NCBI RefSeq assembly: GCF_003352085.1
Contig: NZ_CP025804.1
Location: 1,488,001-1,552,000 of the forward strand
DNA: 64,000 bases
Direction: 5' to 3'
Source: Sulfitobacter sp. SK012
Lineage (GTDB): Bacteria > Pseudomonadota > Alphaproteobacteria > Rhodobacterales > Rhodobacteraceae
Shown here piece by piece: positions 8,022 to 17,342 of the stretch. Below the pieces are notes generated by a model. That model was not told where the DNA came from, made no database searches, and was given only the letters and a program-made list of their open reading frames with translations. A program made the position numbers and the translations under genes. The first letter of the stretch is position 1; each line of letters opens with the position of its first letter.

Positions 8022-9443
8022 ATGAAAGTGATGAACGTTCGAAAACAGATCGGCAGGGCCATTGCCGCAGGCACAATATGTGTCGGGCTGGCCGTGCCTG
8101 CGCAGGCGGATACGCTCGCAGATGCGTTGGTTGGTGCTTACACGCATTCGGGCCTATTGGACCAAAACCGCGCATTGCTCAGAGCTGCAGATGAAGATGT
8201 TGCAATTGCTAACTCCGCGCTGAAACCGATCATCAGCTGGTCTGCAGATATAACGCAGACCTTCGGGAGGTCGCGCTCTGCGGTATCCGTTTTGGGCCGG
8301 CAGAACATCAATAACACAGAGGCGTCGATCTCGTTGATCGCGGACCTACTGGTGTATGATTTTGGTGCGACAGCTTTCGGAATTGAAGCCACCAAAGAAA
8401 CTGTGTTGGCCACGCGTGATACACTGCTTGCGATTGAGCAAGATGTGCTGTTGCGGGCTGTTGCAGCCTTTATGGGTGTCATTGAGGCGTATGAATTCGT
8501 TGAGCTGGCGGACAATAACCAGCGCGTGTTAGCCGAGGAACTCCGCGCAGCCCAAAACCGTTTTGAGGTCGGCGAAGTGACCCGGACCGATGTCGCATTG
8601 GCTGAGGCGCAACTGGCATCTGCGCGTAGCAATCAGGCGAATGCAAAAGGTAACCTTCAGATCTCAATCGAGGAATACCGCAATGTGGTAGGCCGCAAGC
8701 CTGGCCGTTTGTCTGCTTTGCCAAGGCTGCCAAATCTAGGCGGTGATGTGGAAGCAGCTAAGGGGATCGCGGTGCGTTTCCATCCCAGCCTTCGCGCGGT
8801 TCAGCATCAGGTTGCCGCGGCTGAGCTGCGGATCAGGCAGGCCGAAGCGAACATGAAGCCGACGATAGGTTTGGAAGGCCGATTGTCAGTCATTGAGACC
8901 CTAGATACCGATGCTTATCAAAACCAAGGTGTGGTCGGCCTTAACATTGGTGGGCCGATTTACCGAGGCGGCTTGTTGTCTGCGCAGGTGCGCCAAGCGA
9001 CGGCAAACCGCGATGCTCAGCGTGGAAATCTTCACCGCGTACGCCACGATATTCAACAAGGCGTTGGCCAATCTTATGCACAACTGGATTCTGCACGGGC
9101 GTCTCTAGCCGCGACCGCGGAACAAATTCGCGCTGCACGCATCGCATTCCAAGGTGTCCGCGAAGAAGCGACGTTAGGTGCACGTACCACACTTGATGTG
9201 CTCGACGCAGAGCAGTCACTTTTGGATGCGGAAGCCGCGCGCATTTCCGCGCAGAGCCAGCTTTATATCTCGGCCTATTCGGTGCTTTCTTCGAAGGGTC
9301 AGTTGACTGCCCGTGATCTGGGTTTGCCAGTGCAGATTTATGACCCCGCTGAATATTATAACCTTGTCAAAGACAGCCCCACGAACCGGAGCAAACAAGG
9401 ACAACAGCTGGACCGTGTGCTGCGTAAATTGCAGAAAAACTAA
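8022..9443 (+). CDS. tolC: TolC-family outer-membrane channel protein
   Basis: This is a 473-residue outer-membrane efflux protein. A Sec signal peptide ends at AQA/DT (cleavage about residue 29). The mature protein begins DTLADALVGAY and shows the two tandem helix-rich OEP repeats, with a repeated pattern of RTDVALAEAQL and RTTLDVLDAEQSL marking equivalent helices. It forms the trimeric conduit for type I secretion and RND/ABC efflux pumps. The ribosome binding site AGGAGA sits 7 bases before ATG 8022. No pump genes are adjacent; the RTX-repeat protein at 42235 is one possible client of a TolC-dependent exporter encoded elsewhere. The gene lies between the pcm-like gene and the popZ-like gene. 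Confidence 0.93.
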   Translation: MKVMNVRKQIGRAIAAGTICVGLAVPAQADTLADALVGAYTHSGLLDQNRALLRAADEDVAIANSALKPIISWSADITQTFGRSRSAVSVLGRQNINNTEASISLIADLLVYDFGATAFGIEATKETVLATRDTLLAIEQDVLLRAVAAFMGVIEAYEFVELADNNQRVLAEELRAAQNRFEVGEVTRTDVALAEAQLASARSNQANAKGNLQISIEEYRNVVGRKPGRLSALPRLPNLGGDVEAAKGIAVRFHPSLRAVQHQVAAAELRIRQAEANMKPTIGLEGRLSVIETLDTDAYQNQGVVGLNIGGPIYRGGLLSAQVRQATANRDAQRGNLHRVRHDIQQGVGQSYAQLDSARASLAATAEQIRAARIAFQGVREEATLGARTTLDVLDAEQSLLDAEAARISAQSQLYISAYSVLSSKGQLTARDLGLPVQIYDPAEYYNLVKDSPTNRSKQGQQLDRVLRKLQKN

Positions 9444-9563
9444 TGTAGATTTTTTGCTTTTTTGCCCTCTAAGAAGACAAGAAAGCTCTACAATTTTCAA
9501 GGTCTGCTTGTGAGAATCCCGATGTCGGGGTAACATTCTCAATGAGGAAAGAGTGGGAAAGAA

Positions 9564-10838
9564 ATGTCAAAGCCCGTGAGTAATGATGATGTGGAGGATG
9601 TCTTGTCTTCGATCCGCCGTTTGGTGTCCGAAGATAAGCGCCCGCTGCAAAAACCAAAGTCTAAGCCTGTAGAAGACCGGTTGGTTTTGACCCCATCGCT
9701 ACGCGTGACCGAGCAAGAACAGCCCGAAACCCTCGATCTTCGCCAGCTTACTGAAGAAACGTGGGAAGAACCGGAACTGCCCGAAGAGGGTGATGATGCC
9801 ATTGCTGGGGTGTTGGAGTCAGAAGTTACCGCCACGCCTGAGGCTGACGCAGAGGTGGATACAAGTTGGGATGATGACGAGGAATTCGGGGACCATTCAT
9901 CGGAGGCCTTCTGGGACGATGACATCGAAACAGCGGCACCGTTAGAGGAGGCGGCATTTGAAGCCTCCGTGGATGATGTCGGTGACGTCATTGCGGACGA
10001 AGAAGAAGTAGCCTCAATGCCTGATGATGAGGCTGCGCCGACGATTCAAGTGCGCGCTGAGAATTCCAAGGCGTCGATGTTGACCGCAAAGATCAGCGCG
10101 CTTGAGGCTGCCGGATCGATCCGGCAGGAATGGGAGCCTGATGAAGCGGGTACGGATGCCTATTCAGGCACCAAAAGCGCAACAATCGACTGGGAAGACG
10201 ATGTCGAGCTGGATGCCACTGGCGCGCGTTTGCCTGGGTTTGAAAAAGCTGTTTCTGAAGAGCTTGAAGCAGAGGTGGATGACGCGGAACCTTTGGAGGT
10301 GGAAACCGCAACCGAAACGGAATCGATCCAATTAGACGAGCGTGCTGATGATGTAGCTGCTGATGACGAACCCGTTGCAGCCCAAGTGGATGAGTTGGAA
10401 ACGCATGCAGAAGACGAGATTGTTGTGACCCAAGCGGCGGAGTTAGAAGAACCCGCTACCGAAGCTGTGATCGCCGATGACGAAGCGGATTTGGGCGATC
10501 GGTCAGAATATTTTGAGTTTAAAGACGACTCTGAGGATGTGATTTTACCGATGGAAGAGGCCGATGCGCCGCAAGCGCAGAGTTTTGTTCATGCAACAGA
10601 TGGCCCATCCGTGACCCTTGATGTGGAGCCAACGCCGCAAACGGATGACGCGGATGACGGCTTTGTTGGGTTTAACAGCGATGATCAGGTACTTGATGAA
10701 GATGCCTTGCGCGACTTGGTGAGTGATATTGTTCGCGAAGAGCTCCAAGGGGCGTTGGGTGAACGGATCACGCGCAATGTCCGCAAGTTGGTCCGGCGCG
10801 AAATTCACCGCGCTTTGACGGCGCAAGAACTGGAATAA
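9564..10838 (+). CDS. popZ: PopZ-like polar organising protein (DUF2497 type), acidic
   Basis: This is a 424-residue, very acidic, low-complexity protein. Its N-terminal helix, VEDVLSSIRRLVSED, matches the start of Caulobacter PopZ (an ILASIRRIISED helix). The long middle is rich in Asp, Glu, Ala, Val and Pro and is probably disordered. The C-terminal ~50 residues (DEDALRDLVSDIVREELQ then RKLVRREIHRALTAQ) form the oligomerisation helices expected for this family. PopZ self-assembles into a polar matrix that anchors the chromosome origin and cell-cycle factors. The position after pcm-like and tolC matches the Caulobacter order; valS, next in Caulobacter, lies ~10 kb further here. The middle is much longer than in Caulobacter PopZ (~177 aa). 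The C-terminal match is weaker than the N-terminal one. Confidence 0.72.
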   Translation: MSKPVSNDDVEDVLSSIRRLVSEDKRPLQKPKSKPVEDRLVLTPSLRVTEQEQPETLDLRQLTEETWEEPELPEEGDDAIAGVLESEVTATPEADAEVDTSWDDDEEFGDHSSEAFWDDDIETAAPLEEAAFEASVDDVGDVIADEEEVASMPDDEAAPTIQVRAENSKASMLTAKISALEAAGSIRQEWEPDEAGTDAYSGTKSATIDWEDDVELDATGARLPGFEKAVSEELEAEVDDAEPLEVETATETESIQLDERADDVAADDEPVAAQVDELETHAEDEIVVTQAAELEEPATEAVIADDEADLGDRSEYFEFKDDSEDVILPMEEADAPQAQSFVHATDGPSVTLDVEPTPQTDDADDGFVGFNSDDQVLDEDALRDLVSDIVREELQGALGERITRNVRKLVRREIHRALTAQELE

Positions 10839-10839
10839 C

Positions 10840-12303
10840 CTAGGCTTTGACCTCAGCGGCCAGTGTTAGCATGTGATCAAGGTCGAAATAGCGTTCAATG
10901 TGATCGGCCAGTGCGTCCAACGTTTCTTCAACTTGATCTTCGAACAGTGTCGTTGAAGACGCTCCTAGCGTTGCAAGATACGTTGCGCGAAAGGCGTCCG
11001 AGGCAAAAATTCCATGCAGATAGCAGCCTAAAACCTTGCCGCTGCGGTTTGCAGCACCTTCCGCCATGCTTTCAAAGCTCAGCCAAGGCGTATGTGTATC
11101 AGGTCCTTGCGTTTCGCCCATATGGATTTCATACCCCGATACGGCCGTGCCACTGACGATATGTGTGCCAGATTTGAGTGACAGGTGTTTCGTTGGCGCC
11201 AGCACCGTTTCAACGTTAAGGTGGCCAAGGCCTTCAACATGTGATGCAGGGCCTTCGATACCGTGCGGATCGCTAATGCTACGACCCAACATTTGATAGC
11301 CGCCACATAGCCCCATAACAGCACCGCCCCGGCGAATATGAGCGGCGATGTCTATGTCCCAACCATTTGCGCGCAGCGCGGCAAGATCGGCGATTGTGGC
11401 TTTGCTACCGGTCAGCAGGACCAGATCAGCGTCGCCGGGGATCGGTGTGCCGGGCGGGATCATGCGCAAATCAACAGCAGGCTCTGCCGCCAATGGATCA
11501 AGATCGTCGAAGTTTGAGATGCGGGGCAGTTGCGGAACGGCGATGATACACCCTTTACCCCCTGAACGCGCGCGCGCGGGCAGGTCCATCACATCTTCTG
11601 CTGGCAGGCGGTGCGCACCTTCAAACCAAGGGATGACCCCCAATGAAGGCCAGCCAGTGCGCGCCGCGATATCGTCGCGGCCAGCGTCAAACAAACTGCG
11701 ATCGCCGCGGAATTTATTGACAGAAAACGCTTTTATGAGATCGTTGTCGGCGGCGTCTAATACAGTTTTGGTGCCCACGATCTGGGCAATCACACCGCCC
11801 CTGTCGATGTCGCCCATCAAAATAACAGGGACACCTGCCGCGCGCGCGAAGCCCATGTTGGCGATATCGCCGCGCCTTAGGTTGGTTTCCGCCGGGCTAC
11901 CAGCCCCTTCGACCACGATCAGATCACATGTTTTGGCCAACCGGGCAAAGCTTTGCAGCACGGCGGGCATCAAGGTGGACTTGTTCTCACCAAAGGCGGC
12001 GGCCTCTTGATGGCCAGCAACCTGGCCTTGCACGATGACCTGTGCCCCCGTTGATGTCTGCGGCTTTAGCAGGATTGGATTCATGTCGGTATGGGGGGCA
12101 ACGCCCGCAGCGCGGGCTTGCAAGGCCTGAGCACGGCCGATTTCGCCACCATCAGATGTGACAGCCGCATTGTTTGACATGTTCTGCGATTTGAATGGCC
12201 GCACGTTCAGGCTGCGCCGGGTGAGAGCCCGCAAGATCCCGGCCACGATCATAGATTTGCCGACATTGCTGCCGGTACCCTGTATCATGATCGCTTTTGT
12301 CAT
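10840..12303 (-). CDS. cobQ: Cobyric acid synthase
   Basis: This 487-residue enzyme amidates adenosylcobyrinic acid a,c-diamide at four side chains with glutamine and ATP, in coenzyme B12 biosynthesis. The N-terminal dethiobiotin-synthetase-like domain carries the P-loop GTGSNVGKS and the [10 protein letters not shown] and VEGAGSPAE motifs typical of CobQ. The C-terminal class I glutaminase shows the nucleophile Cys in [10 protein letters not shown] and the late His in CYLHGIF. I set the start at the ATG encoding [11 protein letters not shown], since the 27 codons upstream do not resemble the family. It ends 1 bp after the convergent popZ-like gene and stands alone, without other cob genes in the window. 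Confidence 0.95.
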   Translation of the reverse strand: MTKAIMIQGTGSNVGKSMIVAGILRALTRRSLNVRPFKSQNMSNNAAVTSDGGEIGRAQALQARAAGVAPHTDMNPILLKPQTSTGAQVIVQGQVAGHQEAAAFGENKSTLMPAVLQSFARLAKTCDLIVVEGAGSPAETNLRRGDIANMGFARAAGVPVILMGDIDRGGVIAQIVGTKTVLDAADNDLIKAFSVNKFRGDRSLFDAGRDDIAARTGWPSLGVIPWFEGAHRLPAEDVMDLPARARSGGKGCIIAVPQLPRISNFDDLDPLAAEPAVDLRMIPPGTPIPGDADLVLLTGSKATIADLAALRANGWDIDIAAHIRRGGAVMGLCGGYQMLGRSISDPHGIEGPASHVEGLGHLNVETVLAPTKHLSLKSGTHIVSGTAVSGYEIHMGETQGPDTHTPWLSFESMAEGAANRSGKVLGCYLHGIFASDAFRATYLATLGASSTTLFEDQVEETLDALADHIERYFDLDHMLTLAAEVKA

Positions 12304-12464
12304 GTTGTGCTGCCTCGCGCCAAACATCTCGTGTTGTGTGCAAACTGGCGCAATTTGGTGGATGGTAAAAGGGGTAGGCGGCATGAATACACCGGCTCAT
12401 TTACTGATTGGTGCTGCGACCATGGCGCGCGCGTTCGATCTAAGCTGGTTTGGGCTGTAATGTT

Positions 12465-12680
12465 GAGACAATCGTACCGGCTGGGTTAGACCCAGCGAAC
12501 CTACCATGGCGGCGGTAGCCGGGGGCATCACTTTGTGCCGCAAACCAATCGTGCGTTAAGCGGTTTGGACGGTTGTCTCATTGGAGAAGGAGAGCCTAGC
12601 AGCCTTCAGTTGGGCAAACCTCCTGTTGGCGGGCCCCCCAGAAATCAAAAAACGCAGCCTTTAAGCTGCGTTTTTTGATT
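12465..12680 (+). ncRNA. Candidate structured RNA ending at a strong terminator
   Basis: The non-coding gap between cobQ and the small gene at 12700 contains several nested inverted repeats: GAGACAATCG at 12465-12474 pairs with CGGTTGTCTC at 12570-12579 (one G-U), enclosing hairpins at 12480-12496 (GCTGGGT/ACCCAGC), 12501-12518 (CTACC/GGTAG), 12524-12539 (GGCA/TGCC) and 12541-12566 (CAAACC/GGTTTG). GGGGGC at 12520-12525 could alternatively pair with GCCCCC near 12633-12638. A TGTAAT (12456-12461) with TTCGAT 16 bases upstream could place transcription start beside the outer stem, and a perfect terminator follows. It lacks the conserved boxes I know for cobalamin riboswitch, SRP, 6S or tmRNA. 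The strand is inferred from the promoter and terminator. It could instead be a cobQ leader on the minus strand. Confidence 0.35.
12643..12680. terminator. Strong bidirectional intrinsic terminator
   Basis: A perfect 16-bp inverted repeat, AATCAAAAAACGCAGC (12643-12658) and its complement (12665-12680), has a 6-base loop. Each arm supplies a run of six T on the appropriate strand, so it can terminate transcription from both sides: the candidate RNA on the plus strand and the 12700-13020 gene on the minus strand. Confidence 0.88.
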
Positions 12681-12699
12681 TTCACACAGGCTTCGTAGC

Positions 12700-13020
12700 T
12701 TATGCCGCTTCGGCCTGCTGTGCCGCATTGCGACGCTCTGATTCTTCGCGGGACAGGGCAACGGAAGTCCGCACGCCTTTTCCAACAAAGTCCATGAGAC
12801 CGCTTACAACACGCTCATTGGGGTCGATACCTGCACAGCTCAACACTTCGCGGCCATCGCGCGAGCGAGCCCAGCGGGCGATCTGTTCCGGGCCGTTGCC
12901 ATATTTTTTATCGTCAGCAATTGCATCGTCCAGTGCAGCCAGTACGACAGCTGCGAAAAGTTTGCGGGCACGGTTACCTTGCTCGTTATTAAAGGCTGTG
13001 CCGTCAACGAAATCTTTCAT
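12700..13020 (-). CDS. Conserved roseobacter small protein (DUF6280-like)
   Basis: This is a 106-residue soluble protein starting MKDFVDGTAFN, rich in charged helices (GNRARKLFAAVVLAALDDAIADD, then a C-terminal REESERRNAAQQAEAA tail). I believe it belongs to a small family of unknown function common in Rhodobacterales (DUF6280), but I cannot confirm the family number without a search. There is no signal peptide, membrane span or catalytic motif. It is followed on its own strand by the perfect terminator at 12643-12680. A GGACGACGAG ribosome binding site lies upstream of the ATG. Function unknown. Confidence 0.8.
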   Translation of the reverse strand: MKDFVDGTAFNNEQGNRARKLFAAVVLAALDDAIADDKKYGNGPEQIARWARSRDGREVLSCAGIDPNERVVSGLMDFVGKGVRTSVALSREESERRNAAQQAEAA

Positions 13021-13240
13021 CTCGTCGTCCTTTCAATTATTCTTGTTCTTGTCATTTCGGCTTGAGACCTCTTATGACCGATAGTGGGCGATTCGGATAC
13101 CCTGTTTTTGCAATGCACCCATGCGTTAGATGCATGGCTTGCTGCAGGTGCAGCACGCGATAGGTTGTCTTGCACCGCCTTACACCACCAGATATAGGGT
13201 GCGGCAGTAATTCATCAACCTTTTGACGTGGTTTTGACAT

Positions 13241-13804
13241 ATGCCTAAGATTAACGGAAACGAGATACGCCCCGGTAACGTGCTGGAGCATAATGGCGGT
13301 TTGTGGGCGGCGGTGAAGGTCGACCATGTAAAGCCCGGAAAAGGCGGCGCTTTTGCGCAGGTCGAGATGCGCAATTTGCGCAACGGCTCCAAGTTGAACG
13401 AACGTTTCCGGTCTGCGGACAAGGTGGAAAAGGTTCGACTTGAACAAAAAGATCAGCAGTTTTTGTACGAAGACAGCGGCATGTTGGTTGTCATGGACAC
13501 CCAAACCTACGAGCAGGTTCAGCTAGATGCGGAATTGTTGGGCGAACGGCGTCCATTTTTGCAAGACGGTATGATGATCGTGGTCGAATATCATGAAGAT
13601 GAAGCGTTGAATGCGCGGTTGCCGCAAAAGGTCACCTGCAAAATCGTCGAAACCGAGCCTGTGGTTAAAGGCCAGACAGCGGCCAACAGCTTCAAGCCTG
13701 CGGTCCTCGACAATGGTTTCAAGGTAATGGTGCCGCCCTTCGTGGGGCAGGACGAAGACATTATCGTCAACACCGAAACGATGGAATATTCAGAGCGGGC
13801 CTGA
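13241..13804 (+). CDS. efp: Translation elongation factor P
   Basis: The 187-residue EF-P has the three expected beta-barrel (KOW, OB, C-terminal OB) domains. It binds ribosomes stalled at polyproline and promotes peptide bond formation. The tip loop VKPGKGGAF carries Lys34 at the position modified by beta-lysylation in E. coli; the modifying genes epmA and epmB are not in this window. The C-terminal signature region is [18 protein letters not shown] and then [17 protein letters not shown]. It is monocistronic and convergent with the ygfZ-like gene. Confidence 0.97.
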   Translation: MPKINGNEIRPGNVLEHNGGLWAAVKVDHVKPGKGGAFAQVEMRNLRNGSKLNERFRSADKVEKVRLEQKDQQFLYEDSGMLVVMDTQTYEQVQLDAELLGERRPFLQDGMMIVVEYHEDEALNARLPQKVTCKIVETEPVVKGQTAANSFKPAVLDNGFKVMVPPFVGQDEDIIVNTETMEYSERA

Positions 13805-13811
13805 GGCTGGC

Positions 13812-14555
13812 TTAGCTTTTTGAAATCAGGCGGAGGGTTGCATCCTCTGCCTTCATCACGCCTGTAGCGCGATCATAGCGCAGATAGGCAATGGCTTCGC
13901 TGCCCGATCGACTAAGCAACGTACCTGCGGGTTTGCCATCTGCCAAGATAGCAGCCCCAGTTTCAGCCTCACCTTCAATGTGTACGCGAGCAAGACCTTT
14001 GCGCAGTTCTGTTTTGTGTTTCATCCGGGCAGTGACTTCTTGGCCGACATAACAGCCCTTGCGGAAATCAACGCCAGAGAGCCGCTCGAACCCGACCTCA
14101 AGGATAAAACTGTCTGGGGTAAGCTCAACGCCAGAACTCGGGATCAGATGCGTGACGTACAGGCTGTTCCAATCGGTTGTGTCATCGGTTTGCGGCGTAT
14201 CGGAGTACATGCGCCACCCAAGGGAAGCATGGCGCGGATCCGCATGTGCAGATTGCGGCGTTTTGCCAAGGCCGCGGTGCAGGTGCAGATCAGTTTGTGC
14301 GATCGCCACAGCCGCGCGCAGTTTGTACATGCCAAGGCGCTGCGCCACCGCGTCGGCCTGGGCCTCATCAAGATCAAGCAGCACGTCATCCCCATCAGCT
14401 GCCATAAAGAAATCAGCAATATATTTGCCCTGAGGGGTGAGCAGAGCGGCGTAGACCAACCCGTCGTCAATTTTGGAAACATCATTGGTGACAAGCCCTT
14501 GCAAGAAGTCACGGGTATCTTTGCCTGATACGCGGAGGATGCGGCGTTGGGTCAT
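13812..14555 (-). CDS. YgfZ/GcvT-like folate-binding protein
   Basis: The protein has 247 residues. It contains the diagnostic motif KGCYVGQEVTARMKHK with the conserved Cys, and the N-terminal GKDTRDFLQGLVTNDV typical of YgfZ proteins. YgfZ-family proteins bind tetrahydrofolate and support assembly or repair of iron-sulphur enzymes such as MiaB. I chose the start at MTQRRIL because it matches family beginnings; an upstream in-frame ATG would add 10 residues. It ends 8 bp from the efp stop (convergent) and is divergent from the glycosyltransferase gene. Confidence 0.9.
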   Translation of the reverse strand: MTQRRILRVSGKDTRDFLQGLVTNDVSKIDDGLVYAALLTPQGKYIADFFMAADGDDVLLDLDEAQADAVAQRLGMYKLRAAVAIAQTDLHLHRGLGKTPQSAHADPRHASLGWRMYSDTPQTDDTTDWNSLYVTHLIPSSGVELTPDSFILEVGFERLSGVDFRKGCYVGQEVTARMKHKTELRKGLARVHIEGEAETGAAILADGKPAGTLLSRSGSEAIAYLRYDRATGVMKAEDATLRLISKS

Positions 14556-14620
14556 GGGGCTGTCCTTTTTTACGTCTGTTAACATATAAGCGCTTTGACG
14601 AAACGAAAAAGGGGTGCCGC

Positions 14621-15295
14621 ATGCGCGCTGCCATATCCGTGATCATCCCAACGCTAGACGCAGAAGAAACGCTGCCGGCTTGCCTGTCAGCGTTGATGGA
14701 GGGGCTGGATGCCGGGTTGATCCGCGAACTTATTGTGAGCGACGGCGGATCAAAAGATGGGACATGTGCGATTGCTGAAGCCTGGGGCGGGGAAATGGTC
14801 AGAGGGCCTGCCTCGCGCGGTGGACAGTTACGGCGAGGGTGCGCCGCGGCGCAGGGTGCTTGGCTGTTGGTGCTTCATGCGGATACGGTGCTGTCCCCTG
14901 GATGGAGCGGAGCCGTCGAGCAACATATGCGTCGACAAAAGGCGGGCTGGTTTCGGCTGCAGTTTGACGAAGCCAGCGCGGCGGCGTGGATGGTTGCGGG
15001 GTGGGCGAATTTGCGCAGCAGGTTCGGATTACCTTACGGGGATCAAGGCATGCTGTTGCCGCGCCCACTTTATGAAGCGGTGGGGGGCTACCGTGATCAG
15101 CCGTTAATGGAGGACGTGGCGCTGTCGCGGGCCTTGCGCGGTCAGTTGCAGCCGGTGGGAGCCGTGGCGGTGACAAGTGCGCAGCGGTATCAGCGGCAAG
15201 GCTGGCTGCGGCGGGGCACGCGCAATCTGTGGACGTTGTTGCAATATTTGGCTGGCGTGTCACCTGATCGGTTGGCGCGGGCATATCGACGTTAG
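14621..15295 (+). CDS. Family 2 glycosyltransferase, arsenosugar-type (TIGR04283-like)
   Basis: This 224-residue GT-A fold glycosyltransferase starts ISVIIPTLDAEETLPACL and continues with the donor-binding IVSDGGSKDGT, then the RGPASRGGQLRRGCAAAQGAWLLVLHADT block, in which the HADT metal/nucleotide motif resembles the arsenosugar-pathway glycosyltransferases (TIGR04283). Those enzymes are usually next to arsS or a second partner gene; neither is seen here, so the actual acceptor is uncertain. There is no membrane segment. GC is higher than its neighbours. Confidence 0.78.
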   Translation: MRAAISVIIPTLDAEETLPACLSALMEGLDAGLIRELIVSDGGSKDGTCAIAEAWGGEMVRGPASRGGQLRRGCAAAQGAWLLVLHADTVLSPGWSGAVEQHMRRQKAGWFRLQFDEASAAAWMVAGWANLRSRFGLPYGDQGMLLPRPLYEAVGGYRDQPLMEDVALSRALRGQLQPVGAVAVTSAQRYQRQGWLRRGTRNLWTLLQYLAGVSPDRLARAYRR

Positions 15296-15347
15296 ACCGA
15301 CTCAAACGCGGCGCTTGCGAGCGATTGTATATTTAGTTCAGACCCTA

Positions 15348-17237
15348 TTAAGTTCCCGTTGGTCCGAAGAGCAGTTGCGACAGCCGTTGAAGGAGACCGA
15401 CCTCAGTGTCGTCGGGGTTGGTGTTTGGCACTGGTGCAGTTTGGCCCGGACCACCTGCGTCTTTGAACTGTAGGCGGTAAAGATCGGCGTATGTACCGCC
15501 GCGCTTGAGCAGTTCTTCGTGGGTTCCCTGGTCGACAACGCGGCCCCGGTCCATCACCACAATTTTGTCAGCGCCACGAATTGTCGACAAACGGTGCGCG
15601 ATCACGATGGTTGTGCGCCCGGCAGCTAGTCGGTCGAGCGCGTCTTGGACGACCTGCTCGGATTGGGCGTCGAGGGCGCTAGTGGCCTCATCCAGCAACA
15701 AGACCGGGGTGTCGCGCAGCAATGCACGTGCGATCACAACGCGCTGGCGCTGGCCACCTGATAGGGTGGATCCACGCGTGCCGACGCGGGTGTCCAAGCC
15801 GTTTTCCAAATTCGGGATGAAGTCAGAGACATGGGCAGCATCAAGCACCTTTTTGAGTTGCGCGTCCGTAACGTCCGTCCGGCCCAGCACGATGTTTTCG
15901 CGTAAAGTTTCATCGAACAGCAGCGCTTCTTGGGTGACGACGGAAAAGAGCTTGCGTAGATCGGGCAGGGCCATCTCGTCGGTCGCAATCCCACCAAGTT
16001 TCACCTTGCCAGATTGCGGATCAACAAGGCGCGTCAACAGATTGAAAATGGTTGATTTTCCGGCTCCGGATGGGCCGACCAACGCCGTGGTATTACCGGC
16101 CTTCGCAGTCAGGGTCAGGTCATGCAACACCTGCGTTTCGCCATAAGACAGCGATACCCCGTCAAGCGTGATATCAGGCACGCCCTTTGGGGCGGGCTTT
16201 GGTTTGGCTGGTGATTTGAGCAGGACTGGTTCATCCATGAGTTCTTTGAGGCGTTCAAGGGACGCGGCCGCCGTTTGCCATAGGCCACTTACGGCTGCCA
16301 GACGGCGCAGGGGGCTAAAGGTAAATCCCATCGCGGTAAAGAAGGTCATGAACTGGCCGATGGTCTTTTCGCCCTCAAGGATTTCGGAGCCGCCATAGAG
16401 GATTACAGCCATGAAGCCGATGCCGGACATGATATCGATCATTGCCGGAATAGCAGCGCTGCCAAAGGCGGTACGGACTTCGGTCTCGATGAATTTGTTG
16501 GTGATATCGCGGTATTGGCGGGCCTGATATTGCTCCAGCGCGTTGAGTTTGATCTGGACGATGCCGTGGAATACTTCATCGAGACGGGTAGAAAGGGTGG
16601 CGCCTAGGTCGCGGGCCTCGCGGGCCCGACGGCGGACAAAACGTTGGGCGACAGCGGCAGGCAAAACCAAAACGGGGATGCCGATACAGGCCAGCAGCGC
16701 CCAAATCGGATCAATAGAAATAGCCACGCCTAACAGCACCAAGAGGCCAATGAAGTCACGTCCGGCACCGGTAATGACCGACCGCCAGACAGATCCAACC
16801 GCGTTAACGTCCAATTGCACGCGTTGCATAAGAAAGCCCGGCGGGTGCGTCTGATGAAAAGCCCCATCCTGCGCCATCATCTGATCGAGTAAATCAATGC
16901 GCATGTCTGCGGCCGAGCGTCGTGCGATCCGCGTTAGCAGCACCTTTTGTGCCACGCTGGAAATTGCACGAACCACAAAGATGCCGACCAATACGAGGCC
17001 CACGAAAACCAACATGTTTTTGTCACCTGCAACAAAAACTTGGTCGAACATTGGTTGCATCAGGCGCGCAAGCGCACCCAAAGTTGAGCCTTCAATGATC
17101 ATGAAAACAAGCGCTAGGCTTAGCATCCCAAGGTGCCGTTTGAGGTACCCATGCCAGAGCCAGGTCAACAATTCGCGGGACGTGTAGGTTTGCGGCTCGG
17201 TCAAAATATCACTGTCCTTGGCGGCGGTTTGCTGCAC
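15348..17237 (-). CDS. ABC exporter, fused permease-ATPase (MsbA/lipid-type family)
   Basis: A 629-residue half-transporter. The N-terminal ~320 residues form the six-helix ABC transmembrane domain. The C-terminal nucleotide-binding domain has Walker A GPSGAGKST, the Q-loop VTQEALLF, signature LSGGQRQR, Walker B VLLLDEATSALD and the H-loop IVIAHRLST. It should work as a homodimer in the inner membrane; similarity to MsbA suggests lipid or drug export, but the substrate is not determined by sequence. A Pro/Asn-rich tail follows the ATPase. Its start is about 106 bp from the divergent aminotransferase gene. Confidence 0.93.
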   Translation of the reverse strand: MQQTAAKDSDILTEPQTYTSRELLTWLWHGYLKRHLGMLSLALVFMIIEGSTLGALARLMQPMFDQVFVAGDKNMLVFVGLVLVGIFVVRAISSVAQKVLLTRIARRSAADMRIDLLDQMMAQDGAFHQTHPPGFLMQRVQLDVNAVGSVWRSVITGAGRDFIGLLVLLGVAISIDPIWALLACIGIPVLVLPAAVAQRFVRRRAREARDLGATLSTRLDEVFHGIVQIKLNALEQYQARQYRDITNKFIETEVRTAFGSAAIPAMIDIMSGIGFMAVILYGGSEILEGEKTIGQFMTFFTAMGFTFSPLRRLAAVSGLWQTAAASLERLKELMDEPVLLKSPAKPKPAPKGVPDITLDGVSLSYGETQVLHDLTLTAKAGNTTALVGPSGAGKSTIFNLLTRLVDPQSGKVKLGGIATDEMALPDLRKLFSVVTQEALLFDETLRENIVLGRTDVTDAQLKKVLDAAHVSDFIPNLENGLDTRVGTRGSTLSGGQRQRVVIARALLRDTPVLLLDEATSALDAQSEQVVQDALDRLAAGRTTIVIAHRLSTIRGADKIVVMDRGRVVDQGTHEELLKRGGTYADLYRLQFKDAGGPGQTAPVPNTNPDDTEVGLLQRLSQLLFGPTGT

Positions 17238-17342
17238 AGCTGACTGTAGGGCGCTCGACGGAGCGGGGCAAGCGATTGACGTCCCGCCGCGGGCCGCTAA
17301 GTTGCGAGCTGAATCGGGTTATAGCGCAAAGGAAAACCTGCG

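Noticed and set aside
12304..12600. Cobalamin riboswitch upstream of cobQ
   Set aside because: The conserved B12-box (GCCACTG-type) and the usual core sequence were not found on the minus strand, so the structure is reported only as an unassigned RNA candidate.
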